From positions 148,134 to 212,133 of the forward strand of contig NZ_SMFL01000012.1 of assembly GCF_004349265.1 (NCBI RefSeq): a stretch of DNA of 64,000 nt, read 5' to 3'. Source of the DNA: Dyadobacter psychrotolerans. Lineage in GTDB: Bacteria; Bacteroidota; Bacteroidia; Cytophagales; Spirosomataceae. Of the stretch, positions 53,957 to 61,705 are shown piece after piece. Numbering within the stretch: the first letter of the stretch is position 1; every line of letters starts with the position of its first letter. The notes under the pieces are model-generated. The model was given only the letters and a program-made list of their open reading frames with translations. It was not told the DNA's origin and ran no database searches. The position numbers and the translations under genes were made by a program.

Positions 53957-53978
53957 TTAACAGTATTTCCTATCTTTG
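53946..53978 (+). promoter_or_regulatory. candidate promoter before the 54003 gene
   Basis: TATCTTTG (53971-53978) is an exact TAnnTTTG. TTG at 53946-53948 is a plausible -33 core 22 bp upstream. The ATG at 54003 follows 24 bp later. Confidence 0.45.
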
Positions 53979-54002
53979 TGATCAGGAAATCGTAATTTAG
54001 TT

Positions 54003-54485
54003 ATGAAAAATATAACCTTTGTTTCGATTTTTTTTCTGGGTGTTCTTTGCTCTTTCAATTCAGATGCGATTGACAGAAAATCTTTTTACGCGGCGCTTTC
54101 GGGACATTCGGAGGAAAGTATCGATAGAGAAATAGCCAATTTGGGTATAGGTAAAAAGACATCTTTTTCAAGGGCCTACCTTGGAGCAGCACAAATGAAA
54201 AAGGCTGATTTTTTAAAAGCAGCAGGCAACAAAGTTAAGCTTTTTAAAAAAGGTGCTTTCTCGTTGGAAGAGGAAATAAAGGCAAATTCCGGTAATACAG
54301 AATATCGTTTTCTTCGGCTAACCATCCAGGAAAACGCGCCGAAGATTTTGAAGTATAACAAAAACATCGACGAAGACAAAAAGGCAGTTTTGGCTGGTTA
54401 CAGCAAGTTAGAACCGGATTTGAAAGAAATTATCAGAAATTATGCGGGAAGTTCCAAAATTATAAATGTGGATGACTTAAAATAA
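54003..54485 (+). CDS. secreted protein of unknown function next to darA
   Basis: 160 aa with a signal peptide of about 20 residues (NITFVSIFFLGVLCSFNSDA). The mature chain is helical and Lys-rich: GHSEESIDREIANLGIGKKT, RAYLGAAQMKKADFLKAAG, RFLRLTIQENAPKILKYN and KAVLAGYSKLEPDLKEII. No family recognised. Its constant place before darA suggests a role in the pathway, but that cannot be tested here. Confidence 0.65.
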   Translation: MKNITFVSIFFLGVLCSFNSDAIDRKSFYAALSGHSEESIDREIANLGIGKKTSFSRAYLGAAQMKKADFLKAAGNKVKLFKKGAFSLEEEIKANSGNTEYRFLRLTIQENAPKILKYNKNIDEDKKAVLAGYSKLEPDLKEIIRNYAGSSKIINVDDLK

Positions 54486-54522
54486 ATTGGCATCTGAGTA
54501 ACGAATCTGAATGAATAGTTGA

Positions 54523-55425
54523 ATGAAAAAGGTGCTTGTAATTAATTATTCGCAGTCGGGTCAATTGCATGAAATCATCAACAATTTCCTGAAACCTTTT
54601 GACACTGCAGAAATTGAAAGGGTATACATAAAGCCGGTAAAGGATTTTGCTTTTCCGTGGACGGAAGATGTATTTTATAACACCATGCCGGAATGTGTTA
54701 CAGAGGAAGCTGTTGCGTTGGAGCCCATTGAATACCAATCAGATAAATATGACCTGATTGTGATCGGATATCAACCCTGGTTTTTGTCTCCATCCCTGCC
54801 GGTGACTTCTATTCTTCAGGATCCTGCTTTTCGGCAGAAAATGAAAGGTACACCTATCGTCACAATCATTGGCGGCAGGAATATGTGGCTTAATTCTCAG
54901 GAAAGTATCAAGTCTTATATCAAACAGGCAGGCGGTATTTTGGTAGGAAACATTCCCCTGATGGACCGTGAGCCAAACCTGATCAGCGTGCTCACAATTT
55001 TTCACTGGATGTTAACAGGGAAAAAGGAAAGAAAATGGAATCTGCTGCCTGTACCCGGAGTGAGCCAGAAAGACATTGATGGTGCTGATAAATTTGGATC
55101 CATAGTTAACTCAGCGCTTGATCAGGGCAACTTTACAGGATTACAAAAAAAATTGCTTTCTCTTGGTCTGATCAATATTCCTACGGATATCTGGTTTATA
55201 GAAATGCGAGGGAAAAAGATTTTCAGGATCTGGGCCAATTTGATCAAGAAAAAAGGAACTACCCCGGAGAAGAGAAAGTTTTATGTTAACTTATTTAAAT
55301 ATTATCTTTTGACTGCCCTTTTTGTGGCGTCGCCTATTATTTTGTCGGTGTACTTCATTTTGATTGCCCCTTTTAGCCAAAAGTCTATCAGGAAGGCAAA
55401 GGACTACTTTTACGATGTAGCGTGA
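54523..55425 (+). CDS. darA: dialkylresorcinol condensing enzyme DarA-like
   Basis: 300 aa. N-terminal KVLVINYSQSGQLHEIINN begins a flavodoxin-like fold (about 1-190), with IVIGYQPWFLSPSLPVTSIL and IVTIIGGRNMWLNSQESI. The C-terminal part carries one or two hydrophobic segments (YLLTALFVASPIILSVYFIL), so it is membrane-associated. Homologues paired with DarB condense and cyclise two beta-ketoacyl units into a dialkylresorcinol. It is 37 bp after the preceding gene and 69 bp before darB. Confidence 0.83.
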   Translation: MKKVLVINYSQSGQLHEIINNFLKPFDTAEIERVYIKPVKDFAFPWTEDVFYNTMPECVTEEAVALEPIEYQSDKYDLIVIGYQPWFLSPSLPVTSILQDPAFRQKMKGTPIVTIIGGRNMWLNSQESIKSYIKQAGGILVGNIPLMDREPNLISVLTIFHWMLTGKKERKWNLLPVPGVSQKDIDGADKFGSIVNSALDQGNFTGLQKKLLSLGLINIPTDIWFIEMRGKKIFRIWANLIKKKGTTPEKRKFYVNLFKYYLLTALFVASPIILSVYFILIAPFSQKSIRKAKDYFYDVA

Positions 55426-55494
55426 TGTTCTTAAGAAAATTTTGGCTAAATCATTATACATCAACTTATTAAATTATTAATACCAAATATTAAA

Positions 55495-56637
55495 ATGTCA
55501 GAAGCGTATATTACCAGGGTTTCCAGGTTTGTTCCGAATGAAGCGGTTGCCAATGAGGACATGGAAACGTATTTAGGATTTATAAATGGTAAATCTTCCA
55601 AATCCAAAGCAATTGTTTTAAGAAATAATAAGATTAAAAGTCGATATTACGCATACACCAGAGAAGGAATCCCTACGCATACCAACGCCGAAATGGCTTC
55701 TCTGGCTGTAAAAGAATTATTTTCTCAAAATCCTGATGAAATTAAGGAGATAGATCTGCTAAGCTGCGGAACGTCGAGTCCCGATCAGATCATGCCTTCA
55801 CATGGAGTGATGATACATGGCTGGCTACCCGAAACAGGTTCAATTGAAGTTGTTTCACCATCAGGTGTTTGTTGTGCCGGCATGCATGCGTTGAAATATG
55901 CTTACATGTCTATTAAACTGGAAGACAAGAAAAAGGCGGTTGCCGCTGCTTCGGAAAGATTTTCTCCGTCATTACGTTCTGATCAGTTTGAAGAAGAAGT
56001 ACAGCAGCTGATCCGTTTGGAACAAAATCCTTACGTTTCTTTTGACAAAGATTTTCTGAGATGGATGTTATCCGACGGCGCGGGAGCGTTTCTTGTTGAA
56101 GGAAAACCAAATGAAACCGGAGACTCTCTACGTATCGACTGGATTGATGGCTGTTCTTTTGCCAACGAAGAAGAAGCCTGTATGTACATGGGTGCCCACA
56201 AGCTGGACGATGGTACGCTGAAAAGTTTCAAGGATTATTCCAATGAGGAGATTCTTGCCAAATCTGTTTTTAGTATCAAACAGGATGTTAAGCTGTTAAG
56301 CGAAAAAATCGTTAAATTAGGATTCAATAATTTAAAAAGAATATTGGATGCTAAAGGCGCAACTATGGACGACGTGGATTATTTTCTTCCACATATTTCC
56401 AGCTATTTTTTCGAAAGCAAAATAGAAGAAGTTTTAATAGAAAATGGAATTCCGGTTCCCAAGGAGAAGTGGTTTACCAATCTGGCAACGATGGGTAACG
56501 TCGGTGCTGCATCCATTTATATGATGGTAGAAGAATTGTTCACCAGCGGAAAACTGAAAAAAGGAGAGAAAATACTATTGGCGGTGCCGGAAAGTTCCAG
56601 ATTTTCATACATGTTTTGCCTGATGACAGTTGTCTGA
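55495..56637 (+). CDS. darB: beta-ketoacyl-ACP synthase III-like DarB
   Basis: 380 aa KAS III-fold condensing enzyme. The catalytic Cys lies in VSPSGVCCAGMHALKY near 126-127, the His in DYFLPHISSYFF near 299 and the Asn in ATMGNVGAASIYM near 334, giving the C-H-N triad. Paired with DarA it makes the 1,3-cyclohexanedione/dialkylresorcinol head group. The N-terminal 20 residues (AYITRVSRFVPNEAVAN) are typical of this branch. Confidence 0.9.
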   Translation: MSEAYITRVSRFVPNEAVANEDMETYLGFINGKSSKSKAIVLRNNKIKSRYYAYTREGIPTHTNAEMASLAVKELFSQNPDEIKEIDLLSCGTSSPDQIMPSHGVMIHGWLPETGSIEVVSPSGVCCAGMHALKYAYMSIKLEDKKKAVAAASERFSPSLRSDQFEEEVQQLIRLEQNPYVSFDKDFLRWMLSDGAGAFLVEGKPNETGDSLRIDWIDGCSFANEEEACMYMGAHKLDDGTLKSFKDYSNEEILAKSVFSIKQDVKLLSEKIVKLGFNNLKRILDAKGATMDDVDYFLPHISSYFFESKIEEVLIENGIPVPKEKWFTNLATMGNVGAASIYMMVEELFTSGKLKKGEKILLAVPESSRFSYMFCLMTVV

Positions 56638-56648
56638 TAAAGTCCTTT

Positions 56649-56656
56649 TATTTTTG
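56649..56656 (+). promoter_or_regulatory. candidate internal promoter after darB
   Basis: TATTTTTG matches TAnnTTTG. TTG at 56630-56632 gives a spacing of 16, short of the usual 19-21. The next gene starts 20 bp downstream. Confidence 0.3.
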
Positions 56657-56676
56657 ACATCTAAACTTTACTCAGA

Positions 56677-57075
56677 ATGAAAAAAGAAGATCTTCCGCAG
56701 GAGCCTGGTGCACTTTCAAGGCTGACACGTGAATTGTGTTATGTCAAAAATGAGGATGGGAAGTATGAGACGGCTTTGAGTAAAGGCTGGGATGTGAAAA
56801 AAGACGCGTTGGACAGCGCATGGGACAATGTCAATGATCGGGTAGAAGAAGCCAGACAGGCAGTAGTAAGCGGCGAAAAAAGCCCCGTATACTATTTTAT
56901 GGAACTGCGTCTGATGGATCTTCCGGTACTTTCAGGTTACACCGGGTTTTTTCCTTTTTTTATAAAAAGACACTTTAAACCGTCTGTATTTAAAAACCTG
57001 AGCGAGAGGAAACTGGAAAAATACGCCGCCGCTTTTGATGTGTCGGTCAACGAATTGAAAAATTTTAAAGGTTAA
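56677..57075 (+). CDS. small protein of unknown function between darB and the BtrH-like gene
   Basis: 132 aa, no signal peptide. Visible segments: EPGALSRLTRELCYVKNEDG, SAWDNVNDRVEEARQAVVSG, YYFMELRLMDLPVLSGYTG and a basic C-terminus. It ends 4 bp before the BtrH-like start, so translation is probably coupled. No domain recognised. Confidence 0.65.
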   Translation: MKKEDLPQEPGALSRLTRELCYVKNEDGKYETALSKGWDVKKDALDSAWDNVNDRVEEARQAVVSGEKSPVYYFMELRLMDLPVLSGYTGFFPFFIKRHFKPSVFKNLSERKLEKYAAAFDVSVNELKNFKG

Positions 57076-57079
57076 GAAA

Positions 57080-58111
57080 GTGGATACCGATTTACGGATA
57101 GAAGAATTTAACCACGTACAAACAGCACACTGTGAAAACGGCGTAACAACAGCATTGCTGCGTTACCATGGCCTTGATTTTATGACGGAGCCTCTGGCAT
57201 TTGGAATGGGGTCTGGTCTTTTTTATATACAAATACCATTTTTGACAATAAACAATGGTCCTGCCATTTCATTCAGGACTATGCCGGGAGCTATTTTCAA
57301 AAGAACCTGCAAATCACTTGGCGTTGAAGTGTCACGCAAAAAGTTTAGCGATCCGGCCAAGGCTCAGTCTTTTCTAAATCAAAAGATCAACGAGGGCGTT
57401 CCGGTAGGTTGTCAGGTGGGTGTTTTTCATCTGACCTACTTTCCAAAAGAGTACCGCTTTCACTTTAATGCCCATAATCTGATTGTTTATGGGCGTGAGG
57501 AAAACAACTATCTGATCAGTGACCCGATCATGGAAGATGTTACAAGCTTGTCTCCGGAAGAACTTTCGCGCGTAAGGTTTGCACAGGGGCCGCTTGCACC
57601 AAAAGGACATATTTATTTTCCTGAAAAAGTCGGCATCATTACCGATGATCTAATTCGCAAAGGAATTGTAAAGGGTATTAAACGAAATGTACGGGATATG
57701 CTGAACATTCCCGGCAGTTTCGCAGGCGTGGACGGTATCAGGCATACATCCAATCAGATCCGTAAATGGCGCGATAAGTTAGGCCTTAAAAAAGCCAGTT
57801 TATATCTGGGACAAATAGTTAGAATGCAGGAAGAAATTGGCACGGGAGGCGGCGGATTTCGTTTTTTATATGCAGCGTTTTTAGAAGAATCAGCTGCCTG
57901 GTTGAAGGATGACAGGCTGATGGGTGTTTCGGAAGATTTCACCAAAGCGGGTGATCTTTGGCGGGCAAGTGCAATAAAAATGGCTGGTGTTTACAAAGGA
58001 CGGCTTACCGAACAAAAAGATTTTGAAGAAATTGCTGACATGCTGCTTAACATCCGGTCTGTGGAAAAAGAAGCATTTCAAAGGCTTGCCAAGCTGAACC
58101 TGGGAAAGTGA
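57080..58111 (+). CDS. BtrH N-terminal-domain protein (acyltransferase-like)
   Basis: 343 aa, GTG start directly after the previous stop. N-terminal QTAHCENGVTTALLRYHG carries the Cys-containing BtrH signature (C19, with HCENG spacing), followed by GMGSGLFYIQIPFL, an internal HFNAHNLIVYGREENNYLI with the His and ISDPIM with the Asp, forming a papain-like Cys-His-Asp set. A DUF4872-type helical C-terminus follows. BtrH moves an acyl group from an ACP to an amine in butirosin biosynthesis, so transfer from the neighbouring ACP is likely. Confidence 0.85.
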   Translation: MDTDLRIEEFNHVQTAHCENGVTTALLRYHGLDFMTEPLAFGMGSGLFYIQIPFLTINNGPAISFRTMPGAIFKRTCKSLGVEVSRKKFSDPAKAQSFLNQKINEGVPVGCQVGVFHLTYFPKEYRFHFNAHNLIVYGREENNYLISDPIMEDVTSLSPEELSRVRFAQGPLAPKGHIYFPEKVGIITDDLIRKGIVKGIKRNVRDMLNIPGSFAGVDGIRHTSNQIRKWRDKLGLKKASLYLGQIVRMQEEIGTGGGGFRFLYAAFLEESAAWLKDDRLMGVSEDFTKAGDLWRASAIKMAGVYKGRLTEQKDFEEIADMLLNIRSVEKEAFQRLAKLNLGK

Positions 58112-58124
58112 GACCGGAAATAAA

Positions 58125-58874
58125 ATGAAAACACTTCCAGGTATTGAGATACTGCACGTTTCTCAAAAATACAAATCATCCCGGGATAATACGCTCACGG
58201 ACATTTCGCTTACCATCAACCGTTCTGATGTTTTTGGCCTTCTTGGACCAAACGGGGCTGGTAAAACGACACTAATTTCAATTCTTTGCGGCATCATTCC
58301 ACCTTCGTCAGGCGAAATTGGATTTTATCTGGACGGCAGGATTTTATCTGAATCTGAACGAAAAAGGGTGATTGGATTTGTTCCTCAGGAATATGCTTTT
58401 TATGAAGAGCTAAGTCCCCGTCAAAATCTGGATTACTTCGGAGCGATGTACAATCTGCCAAAAGGCCAGCTGGAAATTCGCCGGGAAGAACTTTTGGAAA
58501 CGCTTGGTCTTCTAAAATCGGCCGATAAAAAAGTCAGTACTTTCTCGGGTGGAATGAAAAGGAGGGTAAACCTGGCGATTGGTATTATTCACCAGCCGGG
58601 CATACTGTTTTTGGACGAACCAACGGTAGGCGTAGATGTACAAAGTAAAAACGCGATTATCCGTTATCTGCAGGAAATTAACCGGCAGGGTACAACGATT
58701 GTTTACACTTCACATCACATGTCCGAAGCCGAGGAGTTTTGTAATCGCATCGCACTGATTGATCATGGAAGAGTGATCTCTGAAGGATATTTAGTGGATT
58801 TAAAGACCGAAAACAATGTTCTGGATTTACAGTCTCTTTTTATCAAGTTGACTGGAGAGGAGTATAGAGACTAA
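58125..58874 (+). CDS. ABC transporter ATP-binding protein
   Basis: 249 aa. Walker A GPNGAGKTT near 42, signature FSGGMKRRVNLAIGI, Walker B ILFLDEPTVGVD and switch His in YTSHHMSEAEE, as in the DRA/CcmA-type exporters. It pairs with the permease 3 bp downstream. Substrate is probably the product or an intermediate of this locus. Confidence 0.94.
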   Translation: MKTLPGIEILHVSQKYKSSRDNTLTDISLTINRSDVFGLLGPNGAGKTTLISILCGIIPPSSGEIGFYLDGRILSESERKRVIGFVPQEYAFYEELSPRQNLDYFGAMYNLPKGQLEIRREELLETLGLLKSADKKVSTFSGGMKRRVNLAIGIIHQPGILFLDEPTVGVDVQSKNAIIRYLQEINRQGTTIVYTSHHMSEAEEFCNRIALIDHGRVISEGYLVDLKTENNVLDLQSLFIKLTGEEYRD

Positions 58875-58877
58875 TTT

Positions 58878-60167
58878 ATGTTTAAAGTTTATTCATCTGT
58901 ACGAAAGGAATTACTGCTACTGCTCAATGATCGGGTGGGGTTGTCACTGATGTTTTTAATGCCGCTGCTGCTCGTTTTTATCATAACCATTATTCAGGAT
59001 GGCGTTTACAAAGTGGTAAACGAGAATCAGATTTCTTTACTTGTATTAAATGAGGATAAGGGTAAGCAGGGCAGTAAACTGGTTTCAGTTTTACGGGAAT
59101 CGGGTCTATTTAAGATTGATACATTAGGTGGCTCAGGAAAGAAAGGTTCACAAGAGTCCCTTAAATCTGAATTACTGGCTAAGGGAAAAATGATCGCTTT
59201 GTACATTCCGCAGAAGTTTACCAGTGGACTTGAAATTAATGCAGGACAAGTAAGCCGTATTTTGATGGACGATCTGGGACTTGAACATGATTCGGTCCAG
59301 GCGAAAACCGCTGAAATACCGGCTCTTTCGTTTTATCATGATCCTGTACTTCAGCAAAATTATACCTATTCGATAATGGGTATAATTCAATCTTATCTGA
59401 GTGTGATTGAAAACTCATTGATGATTGATAACATGTACACAACCATGGACATGGAAAATCAATCAGGAAGGCTGAAAGAGCGAATGATCAATAATCGTGT
59501 GAAAATTAATCCTGTTGTTGCAAGCAACAATAACTCAATGGCGGTTCCCAATTCTACCCAACATAATGTCCCCGCCTGGACAATCTTTGCCATGTTTTTT
59601 ATGGTCGTTTCGCTGGGGAGTAATATTGTGAAGGAGCGGGTAAATGGAAGTTTTCTAAGATTAAAGACAATGCCTACGAGCTTTATGCTGGTGATGTTCA
59701 GTAAAATGAGCGTGTATGTCATGGTTGCTGTATTACAGGTAACACTAACATTTTCAATGGGTCTTTGGATTTTGCCACGCCTCGGTTTGCCTGAGCTGAG
59801 CCTGCCATCCAATGTTTTGGCATTTGCCTCGGTTGTTTTTATAAGCAGTATGGCGGCAGTAAGTTATGCCCTGATGATCGGTTCCTTTGCGCGTACCCAG
59901 GAACAGGCGAATGGTTTTGGAGCCATATCCATTATTATTTTTGGAGCAATAGGCGGAATTCTTGTGCCAACATTTGTAATGCCAGCTTTTATGCAGGTTG
60001 CCAGTAATTTCTCACCTTTGCACTGGTGCCTGGAAGGATTTTACATTTTATTTTTAAAAGGAGGAAGCTGGCAGGAGCTGGGCAAGGTATTTTTATTTTT
60101 GGGGATATTCATTTCGATCTGCCAACTTTGCACGTATTTTAAACTGAAGTTAGAAAAGATTATATAG
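58878..60167 (+). CDS. ABC-2 type transporter permease
   Basis: 429 aa. One N-terminal helix (about 22-42, LSLMFLMPLLLVFIITII), a long soluble loop (about 45-225) and about five C-terminal helices (from IFAMFFMVVSLGSNIVK to the end) including FGAIGGILVPTFVMPAFMQ. This matches ABC2_membrane_3 (YhgE/DrrB-like) permeases. It forms an exporter with the ATPase upstream. Confidence 0.92.
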   Translation: MFKVYSSVRKELLLLLNDRVGLSLMFLMPLLLVFIITIIQDGVYKVVNENQISLLVLNEDKGKQGSKLVSVLRESGLFKIDTLGGSGKKGSQESLKSELLAKGKMIALYIPQKFTSGLEINAGQVSRILMDDLGLEHDSVQAKTAEIPALSFYHDPVLQQNYTYSIMGIIQSYLSVIENSLMIDNMYTTMDMENQSGRLKERMINNRVKINPVVASNNNSMAVPNSTQHNVPAWTIFAMFFMVVSLGSNIVKERVNGSFLRLKTMPTSFMLVMFSKMSVYVMVAVLQVTLTFSMGLWILPRLGLPELSLPSNVLAFASVVFISSMAAVSYALMIGSFARTQEQANGFGAISIIIFGAIGGILVPTFVMPAFMQVASNFSPLHWCLEGFYILFLKGGSWQELGKVFLFLGIFISICQLCTYFKLKLEKII

Positions 60168-60237
60168 TTAAGAAGACACATAAGGGCTGGAATCCGGCCT
60201 TTTAAATTATAAGCAACGGTAAAGAATAATACAACAC

Positions 60238-60504
60238 ATGGACATTGAAAGCCTTAAGCCTGTTATTAAAGGGCAAATAGTACAATATTTAAATTTGTTA
60301 GATGTAAACCCTGAGGATATCAAGGATGACGAACCGCTTTTCGGAGGTGATCTTGGTCTTGATTCGATCGATTCTCTTGAACTTGTAGTTCTTCTTGAAA
60401 GAGAGTACGGAATAAAAATCAATAATCCGGCAGAAGGCAGAAAGATTCTGGTTGATGTAAATCACATGGCGGAATATATTTTAGCCCATACTAAAACTGC
60501 CTGA
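60238..60504 (+). CDS. acyl carrier protein
   Basis: 88 aa. The phosphopantetheine Ser is in GLDSIDSLELVVLLE near residue 42, preceded by DDEPLFGGDL. It is likely to be primed by the transferase at 46872 and to serve the ketosynthase that starts 1 bp after its stop, and possibly the BtrH-like enzyme. No DarC name is applied, because the pairing with DarA/B is inferred. Confidence 0.92.
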   Translation: MDIESLKPVIKGQIVQYLNLLDVNPEDIKDDEPLFGGDLGLDSIDSLELVVLLEREYGIKINNPAEGRKILVDVNHMAEYILAHTKTA

Positions 60505-60505
60505 T

Positions 60506-61705
60506 ATGTCGATAAGGGTCGTGGTGACGGGCATGGGCATCATCAGCGCAATTGGTGAGAATCTTTCTGAGAATTATGAGAACCTCCGGCATTCACGGAG
60601 CGGAATTTCACAAGCGACCCATTTTGAATCAGTCTATACCGCCAGCTTACCTTTTGGAGAGGTAAAAAAGAGTAATGAGGATTTGAAGCAGGATCTTCAT
60701 CTGGAGTCAGAGCCCGGTTTTACAAGAACCTGTCTTTTAGCTGTTAACGCTTTTAAAGAGGCGATTAAGCAGGCAGGTTTATCAAATGAAGAACTTTCTG
60801 CTTTAGATACTGCATTGATTTCCGCCAGCACTGTGGGAGGAATGTGCCTTACCGATCAGCTTTATCAGGATGCCAATAATCATTCCGAGGGATCTGAATA
60901 TCTTAGCGCCTACGGTTGCGCGGCTCACACGCTGAAGTTGATCGACCGGTTTAAAATTAAAGGTTTTACAAATACCATAAATACGGCGTGCTCTTCATCA
61001 GCAAATGCAATTATGCTGGGTGCAAGGCTTATCAAATCGGGGAGGGCAAACAGGGTAATTGTCGGAGGGGTAGACAGCCTGGCCAAATACACTGTTAATG
61101 GTTTTAATGCACTTAAAATTCTTTCAGCTTTCCCTTCAAAGCCGTTTGATCAGGACAGAGACGGACTGAATCTTGGAGAAGCAGCAGCCTATCTGGTGTT
61201 GGAGTCTGAAGAGATTGCCGGAGATAAAAAAATATACGCTGAAATTGCCGGTTATGGAAACGCCAACGATGCACATCATCCTTCGGCTATGTCTGATGAG
61301 GCAACGGGAGCGATCACTTCCATGCTCGAAGCGTTGAAATCGGCTAATATTTCAGCTGATCAAATTGACTATGTCAATGCGCATGGAACCGGTACGCCAA
61401 ACAATGATCAGGTAGAATTTTTTGGACTCACAAAGATATTTAAAAAGCTTCCTGCCTACAATTCGACCAAATCCTACACTGGACATACGCTGGGAGCAGC
61501 AGGTGCGGTGGAAGCGGTATTTAGTATTTTGAGCATTCTGCACTCGGAAATTTTTGCGGGTTTAAATGTGGATAAACCTATTTCCGGTGATGATCCGGCT
61601 ATTTCTGAATTTCGTCAAAACGTTTCTGTCAATCACGTTTTATCCAACTCATTCGGTTTTGGAGGGAATTGCACATCACTTGTTTTGAGTAAATACCGTT
61701 CTTAA
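60506..61705 (+). CDS. beta-ketoacyl-ACP synthase (KAS I/II type)
   Basis: 399 aa condensing enzyme. Catalytic Cys in NTACSSSANAIM near 161, His in VNAHGTGTPNNDQVE near 293 and His in YTGHTLGAAGAVEA near 328 form a C-H-H triad. The Lys in PAYNSTKSYTGHT is also kept. It probably elongates the acyl chain on the neighbouring ACP. Its stop overlaps the convergent mutase gene by 4 bp, marking the right end of the locus. Confidence 0.92.
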   Translation: MSIRVVVTGMGIISAIGENLSENYENLRHSRSGISQATHFESVYTASLPFGEVKKSNEDLKQDLHLESEPGFTRTCLLAVNAFKEAIKQAGLSNEELSALDTALISASTVGGMCLTDQLYQDANNHSEGSEYLSAYGCAAHTLKLIDRFKIKGFTNTINTACSSSANAIMLGARLIKSGRANRVIVGGVDSLAKYTVNGFNALKILSAFPSKPFDQDRDGLNLGEAAAYLVLESEEIAGDKKIYAEIAGYGNANDAHHPSAMSDEATGAITSMLEALKSANISADQIDYVNAHGTGTPNNDQVEFFGLTKIFKKLPAYNSTKSYTGHTLGAAGAVEAVFSILSILHSEIFAGLNVDKPISGDDPAISEFRQNVSVNHVLSNSFGFGGNCTSLVLSKYRS

